Part shown: positions 10,006 to 23,008 of the stretch, one piece after another
Numbering within the stretch: position 1 is the first letter of the stretch
Layout: each line of letters starts with the position of its first letter
DNA from: Magicicada septendecula
Lineage: Eukaryota; Arthropoda; Insecta; Hemiptera; Cicadidae
Assembly (NCBI GenBank): GCA_034769895.1
Contig: CM068367.1
Location: 114,188,654-114,252,653, forward strand
Reading direction: 5' to 3'
Length of the DNA stretch: 64,000 nucleotides
Notes under the pieces: generated by a model
Told to the model about the DNA's origin: nothing
Seen by the model: only the letters and a program-made list of their open reading frames with translations
The model's database searches: none
Translations under genes and position numbers: made by a program

Positions 10006-11445
10006 ATTATCCCCTCCCCCAACTATAATTTTCATTTATAGAAAATTATCCCCACCCCGTTCAACTAGCCTCTTCATTTATAGATATTTCATCTACATTT
10101 ATACACTGGATTATTATGATCTTCTTATCAGGATACTTTATTTATCAAAATTAAGTACTTTACTCTTGTTAAAACATAAAATGTTGCAGGTAAACTACCC
10201 CTTTCCCTTAACCGATCTTCACCAAAATCAACAAGCCTTGAGTACTCTACAATACAGGAACGTATGCAAAAAACTGATTCTGTGTGAATGTGCGGCAGTT
10301 ATCGTTCGTCATAGAAAAAATTACCTTTGTTAAAACATAAAACGTTGCAGGTAAGCTACCCCTTTCCCTTAACCGATCTACACCAAAAACAATAGGCCAT
10401 GAGTATTCTACAATTCAGAGCTGTATGCAAAAAATTATTTGATTCTGTTTGAATTTGCGGCTGTTATCGTTTTCCATAGAAAACATTCTACACACAGACT
10501 GACACACAGACACTTTTCGAAAAATGACTTTTCTTCATGTTTTGAGGGTAGTACAATAAGAATCAGCCGTTATCTCGAACAGGATTTTTTTCGCCATGAC
10601 CATACTTCCATTTCCTTATGGAACATGGAAGTAAAAATTATCTCTCCCCCTTCAACTATAATTTTCATTTATAGAAAATTACCCCCACCCCGTTCAACTA
10701 GCCTCTTCATTTATAGATATTTCATCTACGTTTCTACAGTGGATTATTATGATCTTCTTATCGGGATACTTTATTTATCAAAATTAAGTACTTTACTCTT
10801 GTTAAAACATAAAACGTTGCTGGTAAACTACCCCTTTCCCCTTAACCGATCTTCGCCAAAATCGTTTTTGAGTCTTCTACAATTCAGGAACGTATGCAAA
10901 AAATTATTTGATTCTGTTTGAATGTGCGGCAGTTATCGTTCGTCATAGAAAAAATTACCCTTGTTAAAACAAAACGTTGCAGGTAAACTACCCCTTTACC
11001 TTAACCGATCTTCACCAAAAACAATAGGCCTGAGTACTCTACAATTCAGGACTGTATGCAAAAATTTATTTGATTCTGTTTGAATTTGCGGCAGTTATCG
11101 TTCGTCACAGAAGAAATTACCCTTGTTAAAACATAAAACGTTGCAGGTAAACTACCCCTTTACCTTAACAGATCTTCACCAAAAACAATAGGCCTTGAGT
11201 ACTCTACAATTCAGGACTGTATGCAAAATATTATTTGATTCTGGTTGAATTTGGGGCTATCATTTGCCATAGAAAAAATTCTACACATAGACAGACAGAC
11301 ACACACACACACACATACACTTTTAGCAAAATGAATTTTCTTCACGTTTTGAGGGTAGTACAATAAGAATCAGCCGTTATCTCGAACAGGATTTTTTTCG
11401 CCATGACCGTACTTCCATTTCTTTATGGAACATGGAAGTAAAAAC
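10006..11445 (+). repeat. Higher-order satellite with 161-bp units
   Basis: A block starting ACTATAATTTTCATTTATAG occurs near 10,020 and again near 10,657. A block ending GCCATGACC(A/G)TACTTCCATTT occurs near 10,600 and 11,410. Inside, a unit of about 161-162 bp, seen as GTTAAAACATAAAACGTTGC, recurs at about 10168, 10329, 10801, 10963 and 11125. So the array is a duplication of a larger block with uneven amplification of the inner unit. No coding content. Confidence 0.85.
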
Positions 11446-11906
11446 GATACCAAGAATCAACACAATCAAGAGATTTCTTGTACACAAAAGAAACATAAAA
11501 GTAAACAGCCATCTGACAGTTTCAATATGTTAGTTCTGGACCGTGTCCTTGGGCTGTTTTACGTCGAAGAAACAATGCGGCTGGCGTGTGGCCTAAATTG
11601 CTACGCACAGTGTGTACTACGAACAACGTAGAGCGGGATTAAAAGGAAGCTGAGTGACAGCACCATAATGGCGTTATTACTGGGTCATCGTCGTCGTTGT
11701 CGGGCGGTGAGAGAGAGGGAGGAGAGAGATAAACAATGTTGACGACATGCAGCGGGAGCGGGAGCGGCAGCAGCAGGAGCAGGAGCTGAGCGAACGGAGT
11801 CTGGCCGGCCGACCGAGTTATTGATCTGATTGTGGGCACTCTCTGGGCGCGTGGTACGCTCGAACGTGACGTTATGCATCTAATCTGTATGTGAGCTTTA
11901 ATATAC

Positions 11907-11937
<31 letters not shown>

Positions 11938-12209
11938 CACACAAACGTACTGTCCGTGAAGGATCTCCCAGCTTGATTTTGATAACAGCTATCAAGGTTA
12001 CTTCAAGGTTACAAGCAGTTTTAAGGGGATAACTGGGTGTGCAAAACGTTCTCAGTTAGACACCGTCGATATCATTGCTTATCACATGTCTTCGATTATA
12101 TCCTTTGAATTTCCTTACGAGCCTCATGTATTTCACGCCATAATTTAAGCGCCTAGATCACAACTTAAACTTGAACTGAGTACTTTGGTTCAAAAGGATT
12201 GGCTCCCAG
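11446..12209. other. Non-coding stretch with CA repeat
   Basis: No recognisable gene. A G+C-richer patch with GAGCGGGAGCGG-like repeats lies at about 11,690-11,810, and a (CA)n tract lies at about 11,912-11,938. Short frames on either strand show no conserved motifs. Confidence 0.6.
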
Positions 12210-12479
12210 CAGTGGCGTAACTATACGGGGGACGAGATCTGGGGATCAGGGGATCACCCCCTACAGCAGAGAGTTATTAGAAAGTTCAGCAAACTTCCAT
12301 AATAATAATTTAACGTTGGCCTATATTTCTAAGCCGCTTGTGTTTGTGTGTTAAGGTAAGGCTTATAAATAATTGTAGAAACAATCGGATATACAATATT
12401 TGTAAATTAAGGAAGTAAAGGGGAGTCCACCCTACAAACTAGTCACATCCCCCAGGAGCAGCTCCTAGTTATGGCATTG
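12210..12479 (+). mobile_element. 270-bp hAT-type MITE, copy 1
   Basis: It starts CAGTGGCGTAACTA and ends TAGTTATGGCATTG, an imperfect terminal inverted repeat. The copy at 42,310-42,579 is the same length and shares inner sequence such as TTTCTAAGCC(G/A)CTTGT. The flanking 8-bp strings (12202-12209 and 12480-12487) match only partly, so this is the older copy. No coding capacity. Confidence 0.75.
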
Positions 12480-12549
12480 GTTCTCAAAATGCTTCAACAC
12501 GAGCAATACAATTGCGTATTGTGCAATTTACATGATGAAAAAAATTTTA

Positions 12550-12550
<1 letters not shown>

Positions 12551-12604
<54 letters not shown>
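12551..12604. repeat. Compound (TC)n(AC)n microsatellite
   Basis: An uninterrupted TC tract runs directly into an AC tract. Confidence 0.95.
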
Positions 12605-12607
<3 letters not shown>

Positions 12608-13109
12608 ATGTTTAAATAACAAGCATACCAAGTAAATAATTTCAAGAGGTAAATTGTGAAATCAAACATAAAAATCGTTATCATCGTTACGATGATGATC
12701 ATCATCACGATCTAAATATAAGCGCTACGATTTGTCATTTGCAATCCCATTCGCTTCTGGTTTTAGCTGATTTTCTCAACTGAATGCAATTCTCGCAAAA
12801 TATGCTTATCTCACAATTGACACGTATTTTTTTCATAGGTCTTCCTTACCCTTTCATTCTAAAGAGTTTACCTTCCACAAAATTCGTTCGTGATAAGTCT
12901 CTTCTCATTTTGATTTACGTCATCTGAAATATATAGGCCGTATCATAAGACATACATAACAGTGACACCAGTTAAAGGAAAGAAGAGGAATAAAAAAGTC
13001 AACATAAATAAACCTGCAAACGAGTATATAATATCTTATTTTGCTACTAATAAAATTAACAAAAAAATTTGTAATTTTAAACTGCTTAAAACAAATATAA
13101 GTAGATTAC

Positions 13110-13131
13110 AAACACACGCGCGCACACGCAC

Positions 13132-13198
<67 letters not shown>

Positions 13199-13235
13199 GT
13201 GAGAGACGAGCGCGCGCACACGCACAAACGTATTG
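13110..13235. repeat. Compound (CA)n(GA)n microsatellite
   Basis: A CA-rich start is followed by about 60 bases of pure GA and a GC/CA-rich end. The long open frames over it are repeats of Arg-Glu or Leu-Ser and are artefacts. Confidence 0.95.
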
Positions 13236-13558
13236 CCCGTGAAACTTGATTTTGATAGAAACTATCAATATTATGTAAGTGTTGATGGGAATTGGGTGTT
13301 CTAAACCTAAACATTCTCAGTTATTGACCGTCGTTATCATTACCAAATTTACTGTACTTGTGTGTGTGTGTTTCCATTTTTTTCTATAGGTAAATGTCTT
13401 TTTTACCACGTCCTGTTGGTTACTTTTGTCCTTTCACTTCAGAATTAAGGACAATGAGAACATAACATAATCGAGATTTCATGTAGGTAAGTGAAACAAA
13501 AAAAGTAAATAGCTAGTTTACAGTCGCAATATGTTAATTCTAGACTGTAAATATTTAC

Positions 13559-14298
13559 AGCAACACCCAGATTATCCGAAATAACGTGAGTGGGTCTATT
13601 TCGGATAAACGAAAATTTCTGATAACCCGGTTGTTCTAACTCGTAAACGGTAGGCCTAAAAGGTTAATTTAATAAAACCATATTTTAAATCGATAAAACT
13701 GTTTATTCAGTAATATATTTTGATTAAAAAATACTAATGTTAAAACTGTAATAAATTTTCGGAAAAAATGAAATTTTGTTTTAAGTTTGTTTTTCCTTCC
13801 GTTTCCTTGCTGTAATTTTACGCCAATCTATAATAACAAAACGTCAAACGCACGACAATGTGTCATTGTTCGACAAGCCGTTGTGAAACTTAAATTGAAA
13901 ACACATGTAGAGAGAAATGTGACCACTGTATAATTCATTGATATATGCCCCACTTATAAATTTATAATTTCCTCTACCTGTACGTGTTTATATTAGCAGG
14001 GACAGTGGTATCAAATGAGGAAATCACTCACACGATCAGCTAAACAATGTCTTGCCTGCATTCTTTAATTTCAATGCAGTAAAATTCTTCTAGATTTTTT
14101 TTTGCATACTGGACTGTACGTAATTTTTGTATTTTTGGTCGGTACGTAATGTATTGGTTTCAATTTGTTTAATTCTCTTCTTTTAAGTTTACGGTATTTG
14201 AAGTCGCTTTATGTAGTGTTAAAAATGTATTATTATTGGTCTGTAGTTTCGGATAACCCGGATTTCGGTTAATCCATATTCAGAGAACCGGGTTTTAC
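13559..14298. mobile_element. Tigger/pogo-like MITE (tentative)
   Basis: The left side reads CAGCAACACCCAGATTATCC, with further GATAACCCGG nearby. The right side, reversed, reads AGTAAAACCCGGTT and then CCGGGTTATCCGAAAC. TIRs of the form CAGTAAAACCC..GGTTATCCG are typical of Tigger-type elements. The interior has no transposase. The right end is degraded and the expected TA duplication is seen only on the left, so the call is provisional. Confidence 0.45.
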
Positions 14299-14419
14299 TC
14301 TCTCCCCCTCAACCGCCCTTTCTGTGTGTGTGTGTGGGGGGGGCGCACCTTTTCTACAGGTAAATGTAAATTCAGGTAATGGAAAGGCACACATGAAGGG
14401 AAGACAATTTCAATGGAGG

Positions 14420-14525
<106 letters not shown>

Positions 14526-15059
14526 GAAACACAAACACTACTAATGTATTTGACACGGTAATACAAAGGTTACTACTTTCTAAATGCTTTTTGTTTAGAC
14601 TCGAGAAGTTTCTGTGTCTTAATCAACTAATAGAAAGTTTCTTACAGTTTTGTGTAAACAGTTTGACACGACCTTGGCACTAAATGCATCGTTTGACCCA
14701 AATCGTATCGGACACGTGGAACAAGCATAAAGAATTACTACACGATATATTTACATAGTAGGGAAGTGCCATTCCTGTAAGCAGTAAATTTGGAGACAAT
14801 GTATAACGATTGTGTTCGATCCAGCCTACGTTTGAAAGTAAGATTAGTTCCTGGGAGTTTCAAGGCAAACAATTAAAGAGTTTTGCCAGCAATAGTCTCC
14901 CTAAATAAGACGTACCTATCTATAAAATTTAATCGTATGAAAACTTATTAAATTCATATTGTATGGGACGTGGACTAATTTAAGTCAATATTTCATAATA
15001 ATATTCTATATAATATGGGAAGCGTAATAGAGAAACGAATATGGTGCTTGGTTGCTAAT

Positions 15060-15665
15060 CTAGTGGTCTTCCCTTCTATGTACGATTGCCCGTACGCATG
15101 ATAGGATACCCGTTGTACCAAACTTTATTAGCCCGACACCGACACGGGTCTGCTGCAAAATGAGCACTGCACATAAGGGGATTATCCAGGGGTAATAATG
15201 AACTGCTGCCTTCCACCCATACCAATCGCTTGACGTATCCGCTCTTTCCGTCGTAGACAGCCTCTTGATCACCACATGCCTTCTTCCTTTTTTACCCTAT
15301 TCATGTGTCATGTACTCTTGGCCGGGCTTATTTCTCCCACTATGCACCTCTGGTGACCTAGTTTGAATTGCGTGGCAGATGCCCAAGCCTATTACTTCTC
15401 CTTTCCACAATGGATCCAATCAATGTCCTTTTTACACGAACTCTCTTCAAAATCTCATCACTAGGTACACTTTCCGTTCACAGTATTCTTAAGACCCTTC
15501 TGCAGAACCACATCTCAGAAGCTTCAAGGTAGTTCGTAGCTCCTCTCCACTTTCCTCAGAGCCGTATTGGCATATGTTCCAAATGTAACTCTTTATAAAC
15601 GTCTTTCTGGTTTCCGTCCCAAAAACCGTTATTAGTAGTCCAGTTGACCTCAGACTAAGTCAAAT
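15060..15665 (-). pseudogene. LINE ORF2 3'-terminal relic (family B)
   Basis: Read on the minus strand, this has the C-terminal LINE pattern RKTFIKSYIWNICQYGSEES, then EASEMWFCRRVLRI, then SDEILKRVRVKRTL and RLGHLPRN, followed by a short tail with VVIKRL. These blocks are the thumb and C-terminal segment common in non-LTR retrotransposon polymerases. Stops and frame changes break it. The 5' RT core is absent. A neighbouring copy of another family faces it at 15,860. Confidence 0.7.
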
Positions 15666-15859
15666 CCACTTCAACTTACTCCTCTTCTAACCCTCAAAAG
15701 AGTTCTACCCTCTTCATTTATTTTGACCACGTCTCCATTGGTTGTTTTTCTACCCACCTTTTTCTTCCATCCACCTTCAAATCCACTTGACCAACGAATC
15801 AATCCTACTTCTATCCCTTTCTTTATTACCCATGTCTCTTGGTAAAAACTTGGACATTG

Positions 15860-16085
15860 CAGAAAAAAAGAGGATAGGAGGTTACAGGCCTTGGAGAATT
15901 GCACGATAAGAGATGGATTGCTCATCTGAAAAGGATGCCAGATGGCAGGTTGCCTAAGGAAGTTTGGCAATACAAGCCTGTTGGACAGCGAAGTACACAG
16001 AGACCTAGGAAGCATTGGTGAAGTGAATATATTCCTTGGGACCGGAACAGGTGATTCGCCTAGTCCCTGACAGAAGAAGAAGAGA
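15860..16085 (+). pseudogene. LINE ORF2 3' end (family A-like)
   Basis: The plus strand encodes RWIAHLKRMPDGRLPKEVWQ, then a GQRSTQRPRKHW block, a stop and IPWDRNR. This is the W-H-RM-R-PK ... RP-RW pattern of LINE C-termini. It ends in GAAGAAGAAG. Confidence 0.6.
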
Positions 16086-16089
16086 AGAC

Positions 16090-17220
16090 CTTTACCAACA
16101 GCCACATACTCAACTCCCATTATGTTCCTGACAGGATCATTTCTTATTCGTCCCGTCATCAATATTTCGCTATTCTTCTCCAGTAGACCTCTGTTTATAC
16201 TGCAAATAGGCTACATCTTCCATGCTTCCGCAGCGATTAGCATCTAAAAGCCGTAGTCCGCTCTTATTGATTATATTCATACTCTACAAATTCAAATTTT
16301 GTTGGCTTTTAACAAAAAAGAAATGCGTGTTAAGTCCCGTTAGCAATCTCCATATGTAACCATTTGTCGCACCTCGTGCACATTTCTTGTCATACAAACA
16401 GTGTCACGTTACGTTTCAGCGCCAGTGTCGTCACTTTGAACAACGTGAAACTCTTTTGACGTGAACAAATGTATTATTACGATTGTTTGATTTGGACAGC
16501 CATGGCGGATGACGTGATCACTTGGTATTTGTTCATTACGTGTTGACACAGCTGGAATGACGAAATTCCGACGTGAAATGCGCTGATTGATTGCACGTGC
16601 AGGATTCAAATAAATCAGATAAATTCCAGTAAACTGATACGTCATCAGGACTTGTAGTACGACGGATGTACTGTATTACAATATACAAGCTAATAATAAG
16701 GTACATAACTACGTTTACCGAAAAGGGTTGCTTCACCGGTAAGTTATAAACACGCCCAGATTATTTGTTAAACGTATTACACATATTTTTCTTCTTTTTT
16801 GTACCGTTTGTTTCGTGAACTGAAGCGATCGTACATGTATGTGATCGCATAGGCCCCCCCGATGTTACTCAATAACAAAGAAAAAATAGAAATGAAAGAA
16901 ATTCAGTGAAGGAAACCGAGGGAAGGCAATTACTTGCTTAATAATTACTCTAATTTTTTTTACTGCTTCCTTTCTTAATTTCTTAATATTGTTTGCTGTA
17001 ATGTATATTTGTCCAAAATGTAACTTTATGACTAACATAGATAATGCTCAATGTGAGCTAACAATACAAATTACATGAGATATGGTTATATTATTATATA
17101 ATACAAGAGATATACTACTGTAATTGTAAAAGACAGTCTTAAATAATTGTGTTATATGATAGATAAAAGTATTTAATTATCTAGAATATGATGAGTTATA
17201 ATTATAATTAATTATAACAT
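16090..17220. other. Anonymous DNA
   Basis: No recognisable gene, RNA or repeat structure. Minus-strand open frames at 16409-16736 lack known motifs. Confidence 0.5.
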
Positions 17221-17224
17221 AGAA

Positions 17225-17690
17225 TTGAAAATATCTAGATTTAAAAATATGTGTGGTACAATTTTAAGAACACTTAAAAGTAAGGTGCGAGTGTCACTTT
17301 ATTGGAATTTTATAGAGCAATGGCTGTTCCTACTCTGTTATATGGTAGCGAGGTCTGGACGTAAACAAAAATAATAGTAAACGTATCCAGGATGCAGAGA
17401 TGGAAATTTTGTGTTTAGTGGCAGGATATACATTAAGAGATGGTAAGAGGAAGGAACTCACTATATATTTAATAAATGAAAAAGTCATAGAGTATCGCAC
17501 TAACGGAGAGTATCGCAGTGACGATAATAATGCCAAAAAAGCTTGGAAGTATACGGTAAGAGGTGAAAGAGATCCAGAACGCCAAAAGCAAGATAGATAC
17601 AACAAATCTGTGAGGCTGGGACATGCATAATCACTGACTAATCCCTTGAGTAGATGATGATGATGATGATGATGATAATAATGATGAGAT
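17225..17690 (+). pseudogene. LINE ORF2 3'-terminal relic (family A, copy 2)
   Basis: The plus strand reads LEFYRAMAVPTLLYGSEVWT, then a block around MEILCLVAGYTLRDGKRKEL. This is homologous in order to VMSLPTILYSPENWTL ... RFLRHVAGYTLHD at 47,050-47,170. Stops and frame changes disable it. The 3' end passes into a (GAT)n tract at about 17,653-17,690. Confidence 0.75.
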
Positions 17691-19590
17691 ATACTTATAC
17701 AATAGTCCAGGCAGCAGCATCAGGAGTGAGACAAGTGGTTCTATTGTACTCCGCACGTATTGAAAGCGGAAGATAAAACTGTTGAGGCTAGAATACATTG
17801 TGGACATGATTTATCAACACCGCTATCACTGACGTCTGCAAGCATTTTAATACAAATGAACGACATCCTATCTAACAATGACAGAAGTTATTAACTGTAT
17901 AAAGGAATAAATGACTACAGAAACATTCAATTACTTTGAAGACAGAGTAAACAAAATCAGTCTGATTAAACATTATGTGATAATAAAGGTATTTACTTTG
18001 TACCAAACAAGGAGTTTGTTTCCTGATAACGAATTATATATTATACACAAAGCTGTATGTAATATCCGGTCCCGTATCTGTCAAGTGACTGCAGTAACGT
18101 CTGTGAATTACAGCAGCTAACAGGAGATTGTGGAACTAGATTCACATTTACCTTTACCAGTCGTCTTAAGACTCTTAATTCATGTTGTGTGCCATTGTTT
18201 CTGAATCTGTGTTAGTAAGGTCGGTGCAGTTCTTAGAGACCGCTACCAGTTTAATAAGTACAAATCTTGATTTCCAAAAAATAAATAAAATATAAATAAA
18301 TAGGGTAAAGTGTAGGAAGCTTGTGATTTTGAGTCTTTCGGTCAAAATAATGTGATAAATAACATCAAATGGTAAAGAAACATCATTATAATTAGTCAAT
18401 TGAGCTTTTAGTATTATAATTTCTGGGAAATTTTGTGAACTTACATTCAGTTCGATAGGAATTATTGTTTTTACAGCTTTAAAGTAGCATTAACTTACGT
18501 AGAATGTTGAGGAATGAGTTGAGGAGTCTACTGCTTAATTTCAAAGGAGTCATGGATTTTAGAAGACTCGCAACCCCTAAAAGTCAATTTGTGTCTACTT
18601 AAATAAAATTACATTGTATTAATAACTGTAAACACACATGGACATCTACGAAAAGATATAGTAGGTGTGTGTGTGTGTATATATTGCAACGGAACACAGG
18701 ATGATAAGCTATGTTGTTTATATCAGAGCACATGGATGACGAGCATTTTCATGTTTAAATTGGTTTTATGTAATACTTTGTCTTTTAGCCATAAGTTTTG
18801 TATTAAAAATGGGTAAGCATTTAGGGTATACCAAATTCTCCGTAAAAAGATGTTCTTTATTGTCATGTATTTTTTGAGTGAATGTGTGCGTGTGTGCGGG
18901 TGTTATAACGTGTGATCGCTATATCTTCCGCGGTAATTAACCGATCGACGGGAAACTTTGACAATGAATTGTTTTTGTAAATAGCTTCAATTTAAGTGTA
19001 CTCTATGGTTCATAACTATTTTAGAAATATGGTTTTTTAAGTAGGAAGAACTCAATTTGAAACACTTATCATTAATAGGGTCATAAAAATTGGTAGATAA
19101 TTCAATGCAAGTTAGTGCATATTTATACAAACTCTTTCTGGAAAAGGTTATATCTGATGAAAGCATAAATCATGTGACTTGGGTTTAGCCAATCGAAAAA
19201 CACTAAATTCAGTAACATTCATTCTCTGTAGAGTAAAGATCGGGACAGTCTGTCTGTAGAAGTTGCAAGGTGAAGTTGTGCTCGCGCGTGAGAGAGTTGT
19301 TCTCGAGCGAACATAGAAAAGTATAATTTAACATAATCCTTAGTATTCTTTAAGAAGTTCTCCGTTCAGAGCCGAGTGGGTAAATTATTTAAATAAAAAT
19401 ATAATATAGTATAGTGCTTTTCGTGTAAGTTTAAGATATCCGCTTAGCGAATTTTAAGACACTTCAAGATTGCGTGGAAGGTGTACGACTAATACACCTT
19501 ATTAAATTGATACCCATATTCACACTGAGATTGATAAAATTTACATATCAATTAATAATAAACTATTCTAGAGAAATTGATAAGCATTGT
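17691..19590. other. Anonymous A+T-rich DNA
   Basis: No recognised gene. It contains short (GT)n tracts near 18,667 and 18,888. A segment at about 19,200-19,480 has the look of a transcribed promoter or LTR-like piece, but I cannot pair it with another end. Confidence 0.5.
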
Positions 19591-19604
19591 GTGTTTAACA
19601 TATT

Positions 19605-19715
19605 TGAGAAGAGGACGGCAAGACGAAGAGGACGACGGACGAAGAGGACGCCGGACGAAGAGGACGCCAGGAAGGAGTGACGCTGAAGAAGAGGACGCCA
19701 GGACGGGAGTGGCAG
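19605..19715 (+). repeat. 16-bp minisatellite (GACGAAGAGGACGCCG)
   Basis: Several imperfect tandem units of GACGAAGAGGACG(C/A)C. Read through, they encode an Arg/Glu/Asp-rich repeat with no recognisable domain. Confidence 0.7.
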
Positions 19716-20059
19716 AAGGAAGCGGAGGATTGCACGTACTGAGGTCGTAGCCTCAAACAAGTAAAACCGATATATTATCGAACATTATAAACTATTATTG
19801 CAAACTACAATACATGACAATGTATAATACAATATACCTCTTTAAAAACTACATTTGTGTGTGTAATAAATAATTGTTTATCTCCTACATAATAGACTTG
19901 TTTGTGATTTGTACACACTCACTATATCCTTATTAGTATAATAAATTTGATCTGTTGCAATATATATATATATATATATTCAATCACTTTCTGCTACAGT
20001 TTGTTTGTTGATATATATAAATTAATTTAAAATTTATGTTTATATTACCTCAAGATGTT

Positions 20060-20112
20060 ATTTTTCTATTCGGAACATGTTTCGAGAGCTCCCGTGCTCT
20101 CATCTTCAGCCT
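20060..20112 (-). ncRNA. Hammerhead-like motif of the minus-strand PLE
   Basis: On the minus strand, CTGAAGA (20109-20103), an extra T (20102) and a 6-bp stem II GAGAGC/GCTCTC (20101-20096 with 20089-20084) are followed by GAAA (20083-20080) and C-AT-GTT. Stem I pairing is short. The core and stem II are intact. Confidence 0.65.
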
Positions 20113-20480
20113 TCGCGATCTTGCGTCTGGTGAAGTATTTGAGTGTTGGCTGGATGCTATTAAGGTTTCTTGTTGGTCTCTGGTATTTTAAAGTTGTATT
20201 ATTGTGTGTGGTATATGTATTTGTATTTTGTGTATTTTCGATGTTGAGTGCTTTGAATATTGTGTCATGTTTTGTATTGATTTGTATTTGTTCATGTATT
20301 AGTTTGTTTTGTGTTTTATGTTTGTATATTTGTAAATTTTCCCAAATGTTCATTATGGTGCCTTTTTGTGGTATATGTTTTATTAGTGTCACATTGGTTA
20401 TGTCTGGGAATTCATGTCCTGTGTTTATTGCATGTGTGGCTAAATTGGATTTATATATTTCTGGTTTTTTATATATAAAT
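20066..20480 (-). pseudogene. Penelope-like element endonuclease C-terminus with hammerhead motif
   Basis: The minus strand is open from about 20,480 to a TAG at 20,066. It encodes SNLATHAINTGHEFPDITNV, then TLIKHIPQKGTIMNIWENLQ and IYKHKTQNKLIHEQ, the C-terminal part of a PLE endonuclease. The same pattern, NLVTHYLNNTYQFPDSQNV, occurs in the copy at about 50,750. The GIY-YIG core is missing here. The last 15 or so codons overlap the hammerhead motif at 20,060-20,110, so coding end and ribozyme overlap in this family. Confidence 0.75.
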
Positions 20481-20489
20481 ACGTAATAT

Positions 20490-22785
20490 ATAATACGAAA
20501 TACGTAACACAGTCACAATGGCGCCGCACTGAAAAGGGTTAATGATGGAGCAGAAAACTAACTACTTGAGTTAGAGTATGCTAGTAAAATCAGTCGGGCC
20601 ACGATATTGTGAAGTTACGAAAACTAAGAGTAATAAATGAATAAATAAATAACATTTATTTATATGTAAATAAAATTAAGTTAGATGTTAAGAAACGAGA
20701 GAAAGGGAACTTCACGAAAGAAAAAGATATCACTGTACTATTCACTAACGCCGCCCCATCGATCTCCTTTAAGTGCAGGAGGATGTGACGATTTAAAAAT
20801 TATTTAAATAGCACAAATTAAATTTTTTGTTCTTATAACGAGTGAGAGTATAATCCACCCTTATCTGTACCTAGATACCTGTATCAACGTGCAAAACGTC
20901 CAGTACGAACATGCTAAGTACAATGTTATTAAGCGAAAACTAATAATTCTTCTAATTAAATAAAAGACGTATTAATAATAAAGGAAATATCTAAACTCCT
21001 AACAAAAAAGGTAGCATAATTTATACTAGTTAATTAATGGACAATTAATAATAATAAAGGAACGAACTATTTTCTCTCAGCGCCTAAACCGCGCCAGCTT
21101 ACAGACTCCCTGCCGCTAAACTAGTCCCAGTCGCCGGAGAATCTTCGACATGTAAGCAGCACGAAAATGTGTTGTAAAGTTACACTTACGTGTATGTCGC
21201 TAAACAACGATGTAACAAGACGTTAGTTCTTCTAATCTATTTAATCCAATGTAGCGTTAGTAAAACTCAAAAATTAGTAATGTAGTACGTGGAGGAAATA
21301 TTAATAATATATAAAAAAAAAACTTAGCCGACGCTCTCTTTACGAACAGTAAGCGGTAAGATATGTTCCTTACCATGTAAAAGTAAACATCAGTGCTGCT
21401 AAAATAAAAACAAATTAAATGTAAAAAGTGAACAACCAACACCAGGAGAAAATTTACTACAACAACCGTAAGAAATTCAAGTAGCAGAATCCAACCGTCA
21501 TGACCTAGACTACAATTCGGAAACAACCAACTAAATGGAGGATCCAGATGAACAACGAACTACACCCAAGAAGACCTACTGAAGAGGATCATCTCGAACA
21601 CCCACCGCAGACTCACGTTATATTCAGGTGAATTAAACCATAACTTCTGTGCATAACTTGTTTTTTAAAAACCGCAACACAAAGAACAGTAAAGTTTCTT
21701 GTAAAGACTTTTAGATCACTTAAAGATTAGCATATAAATGTTTGTAATTTCTGTAATGCTATAGTAATAACCTGATGATGTTTAAAGGTAAAGTAATTCT
21801 GAAAATTACATCAGACTATTCTTCAAATAGTTTGGATGATGTTGAGATATGTTAGAATATTGCAAAGTTAAAGCCCGGATCCGTGGTAATTGAAATAATA
21901 CACAGTTGTATGATTTTGCAATGCTAAGAGTAACAATTTAAAGAGTAATTAACGCAGAATTTATAAGAATTTTCTTTTTAAAGTAAAGTAAAGTAAGTAA
22001 AAAACAAAAAGATGACCATTAAAGCTATTACTTTTATATACTTAGTTAAAATACAAGAATAAAGAGATGTTTTCGCTAATATACAGAGAGTGAATAAATT
22101 TATGTAACCTTGGACAAAATCCTGATATATACATTGTCATAATTTGTTGGTAAGTAAATTTTGCTAACTACGGCAGGTAGTTTAATTAACAGCGAACAAT
22201 TAAACTGGTTCCCTATGTTATAATGTCTTGAGAGGAGAGACGTTATAAGATAAGTCAGAAGGCAACCACAATAAAACAGTACCTAGATTTAATTACTTAG
22301 AAGTTTAAATACCTTAATTTAGCAGTAGGTAAATAGCTAGATTTAACAACTGTTGTAATTACGGTATATAAAATAAAATTATTATGTCAGTTTAAAAAAG
22401 TATACGGTGTTAACAAATATGGTAAAATTCATAGGAAAATAACAAAAACCATCGCAATGAAGTGACTCATTCAAGAGAAATTCTACCTACGTAATCTAAA
22501 TAAGGGAAACAGAAGCTGTTTGAAAGCAACAGAAATGGACTACGAATTTGAGAAAACCTAGTCGTCGGAGAGTTCATGACGGTGAAATCTTTAACTCTAT
22601 CTTAGACACTTTGCCCAAAATTGGCTAGAAAGAGTCTGAAATCGGACACCCAAGAAAGACGGATCATTCGCAAAGAACTAGAATGGTGACCAAGACGTGA
22701 TGGAAAAATGAGAAGTCCAATTGGCAACGAAAGGTATGAAGCGCCACCAACGTGATCAAGTGAAGAATAACACGACTTCGGCTGT
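20490..22785. other. Anonymous A+T-rich DNA
   Basis: No recognised gene or structure. Small patches of higher G+C occur at about 21,080-21,150. Confidence 0.5.
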
Positions 22786-22789
22786 AATA

Positions 22790-22930
22790 ATCTAGCACGA
22801 ATATTAATGGATTTTCAAGGGGGAAGAGCCGTGTGGGAAGATCCCGTAAGCGATGGTTGGATGACTCCCATTGAGACTGGAACAGGCTACTAGCTTAAGC
22901 CGTAAAGGATGAAACGACGACGACGACCAA
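22790..22930 (+). pseudogene. LINE 3' end fragment
   Basis: The plus strand encodes RINGFSRGKSRVGRSRKRWL, then DDSH, a stop and DWNRLL, the RGR-RW-DD ... DW pattern at the end of LINE ORF2. It finishes in a GACGACGACGAC tail. Confidence 0.5.
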
Positions 22931-22969
22931 TTACTAAAATAATATGCATGACACGAGCACACACTCACG

Positions 22970-23008
22970 CGCGCGCGCGCGAGCACACACACACACACAC
23001 ACACACAC
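22970..23008. repeat. Compound (CG)n(CA)n microsatellite
   Basis: A GCGC tract is followed by an uninterrupted CA tract. Confidence 0.95.

Noticed and set aside
10006..11445. CRISPR-like array
   Set aside because: Units are adjacent tandem repeats of 161 bp without spacers, and the context is eukaryotic.
15671..16162. Minus-strand 163-residue frame
   Set aside because: Part of it runs opposite the plus-strand LINE end and the rest has no recognisable domain.
20055..20486. Plus-strand 143-residue hydrophobic frame
   Set aside because: It is the shadow of the minus-strand Penelope endonuclease, rich in Phe, Cys and Val from the complementary codons.
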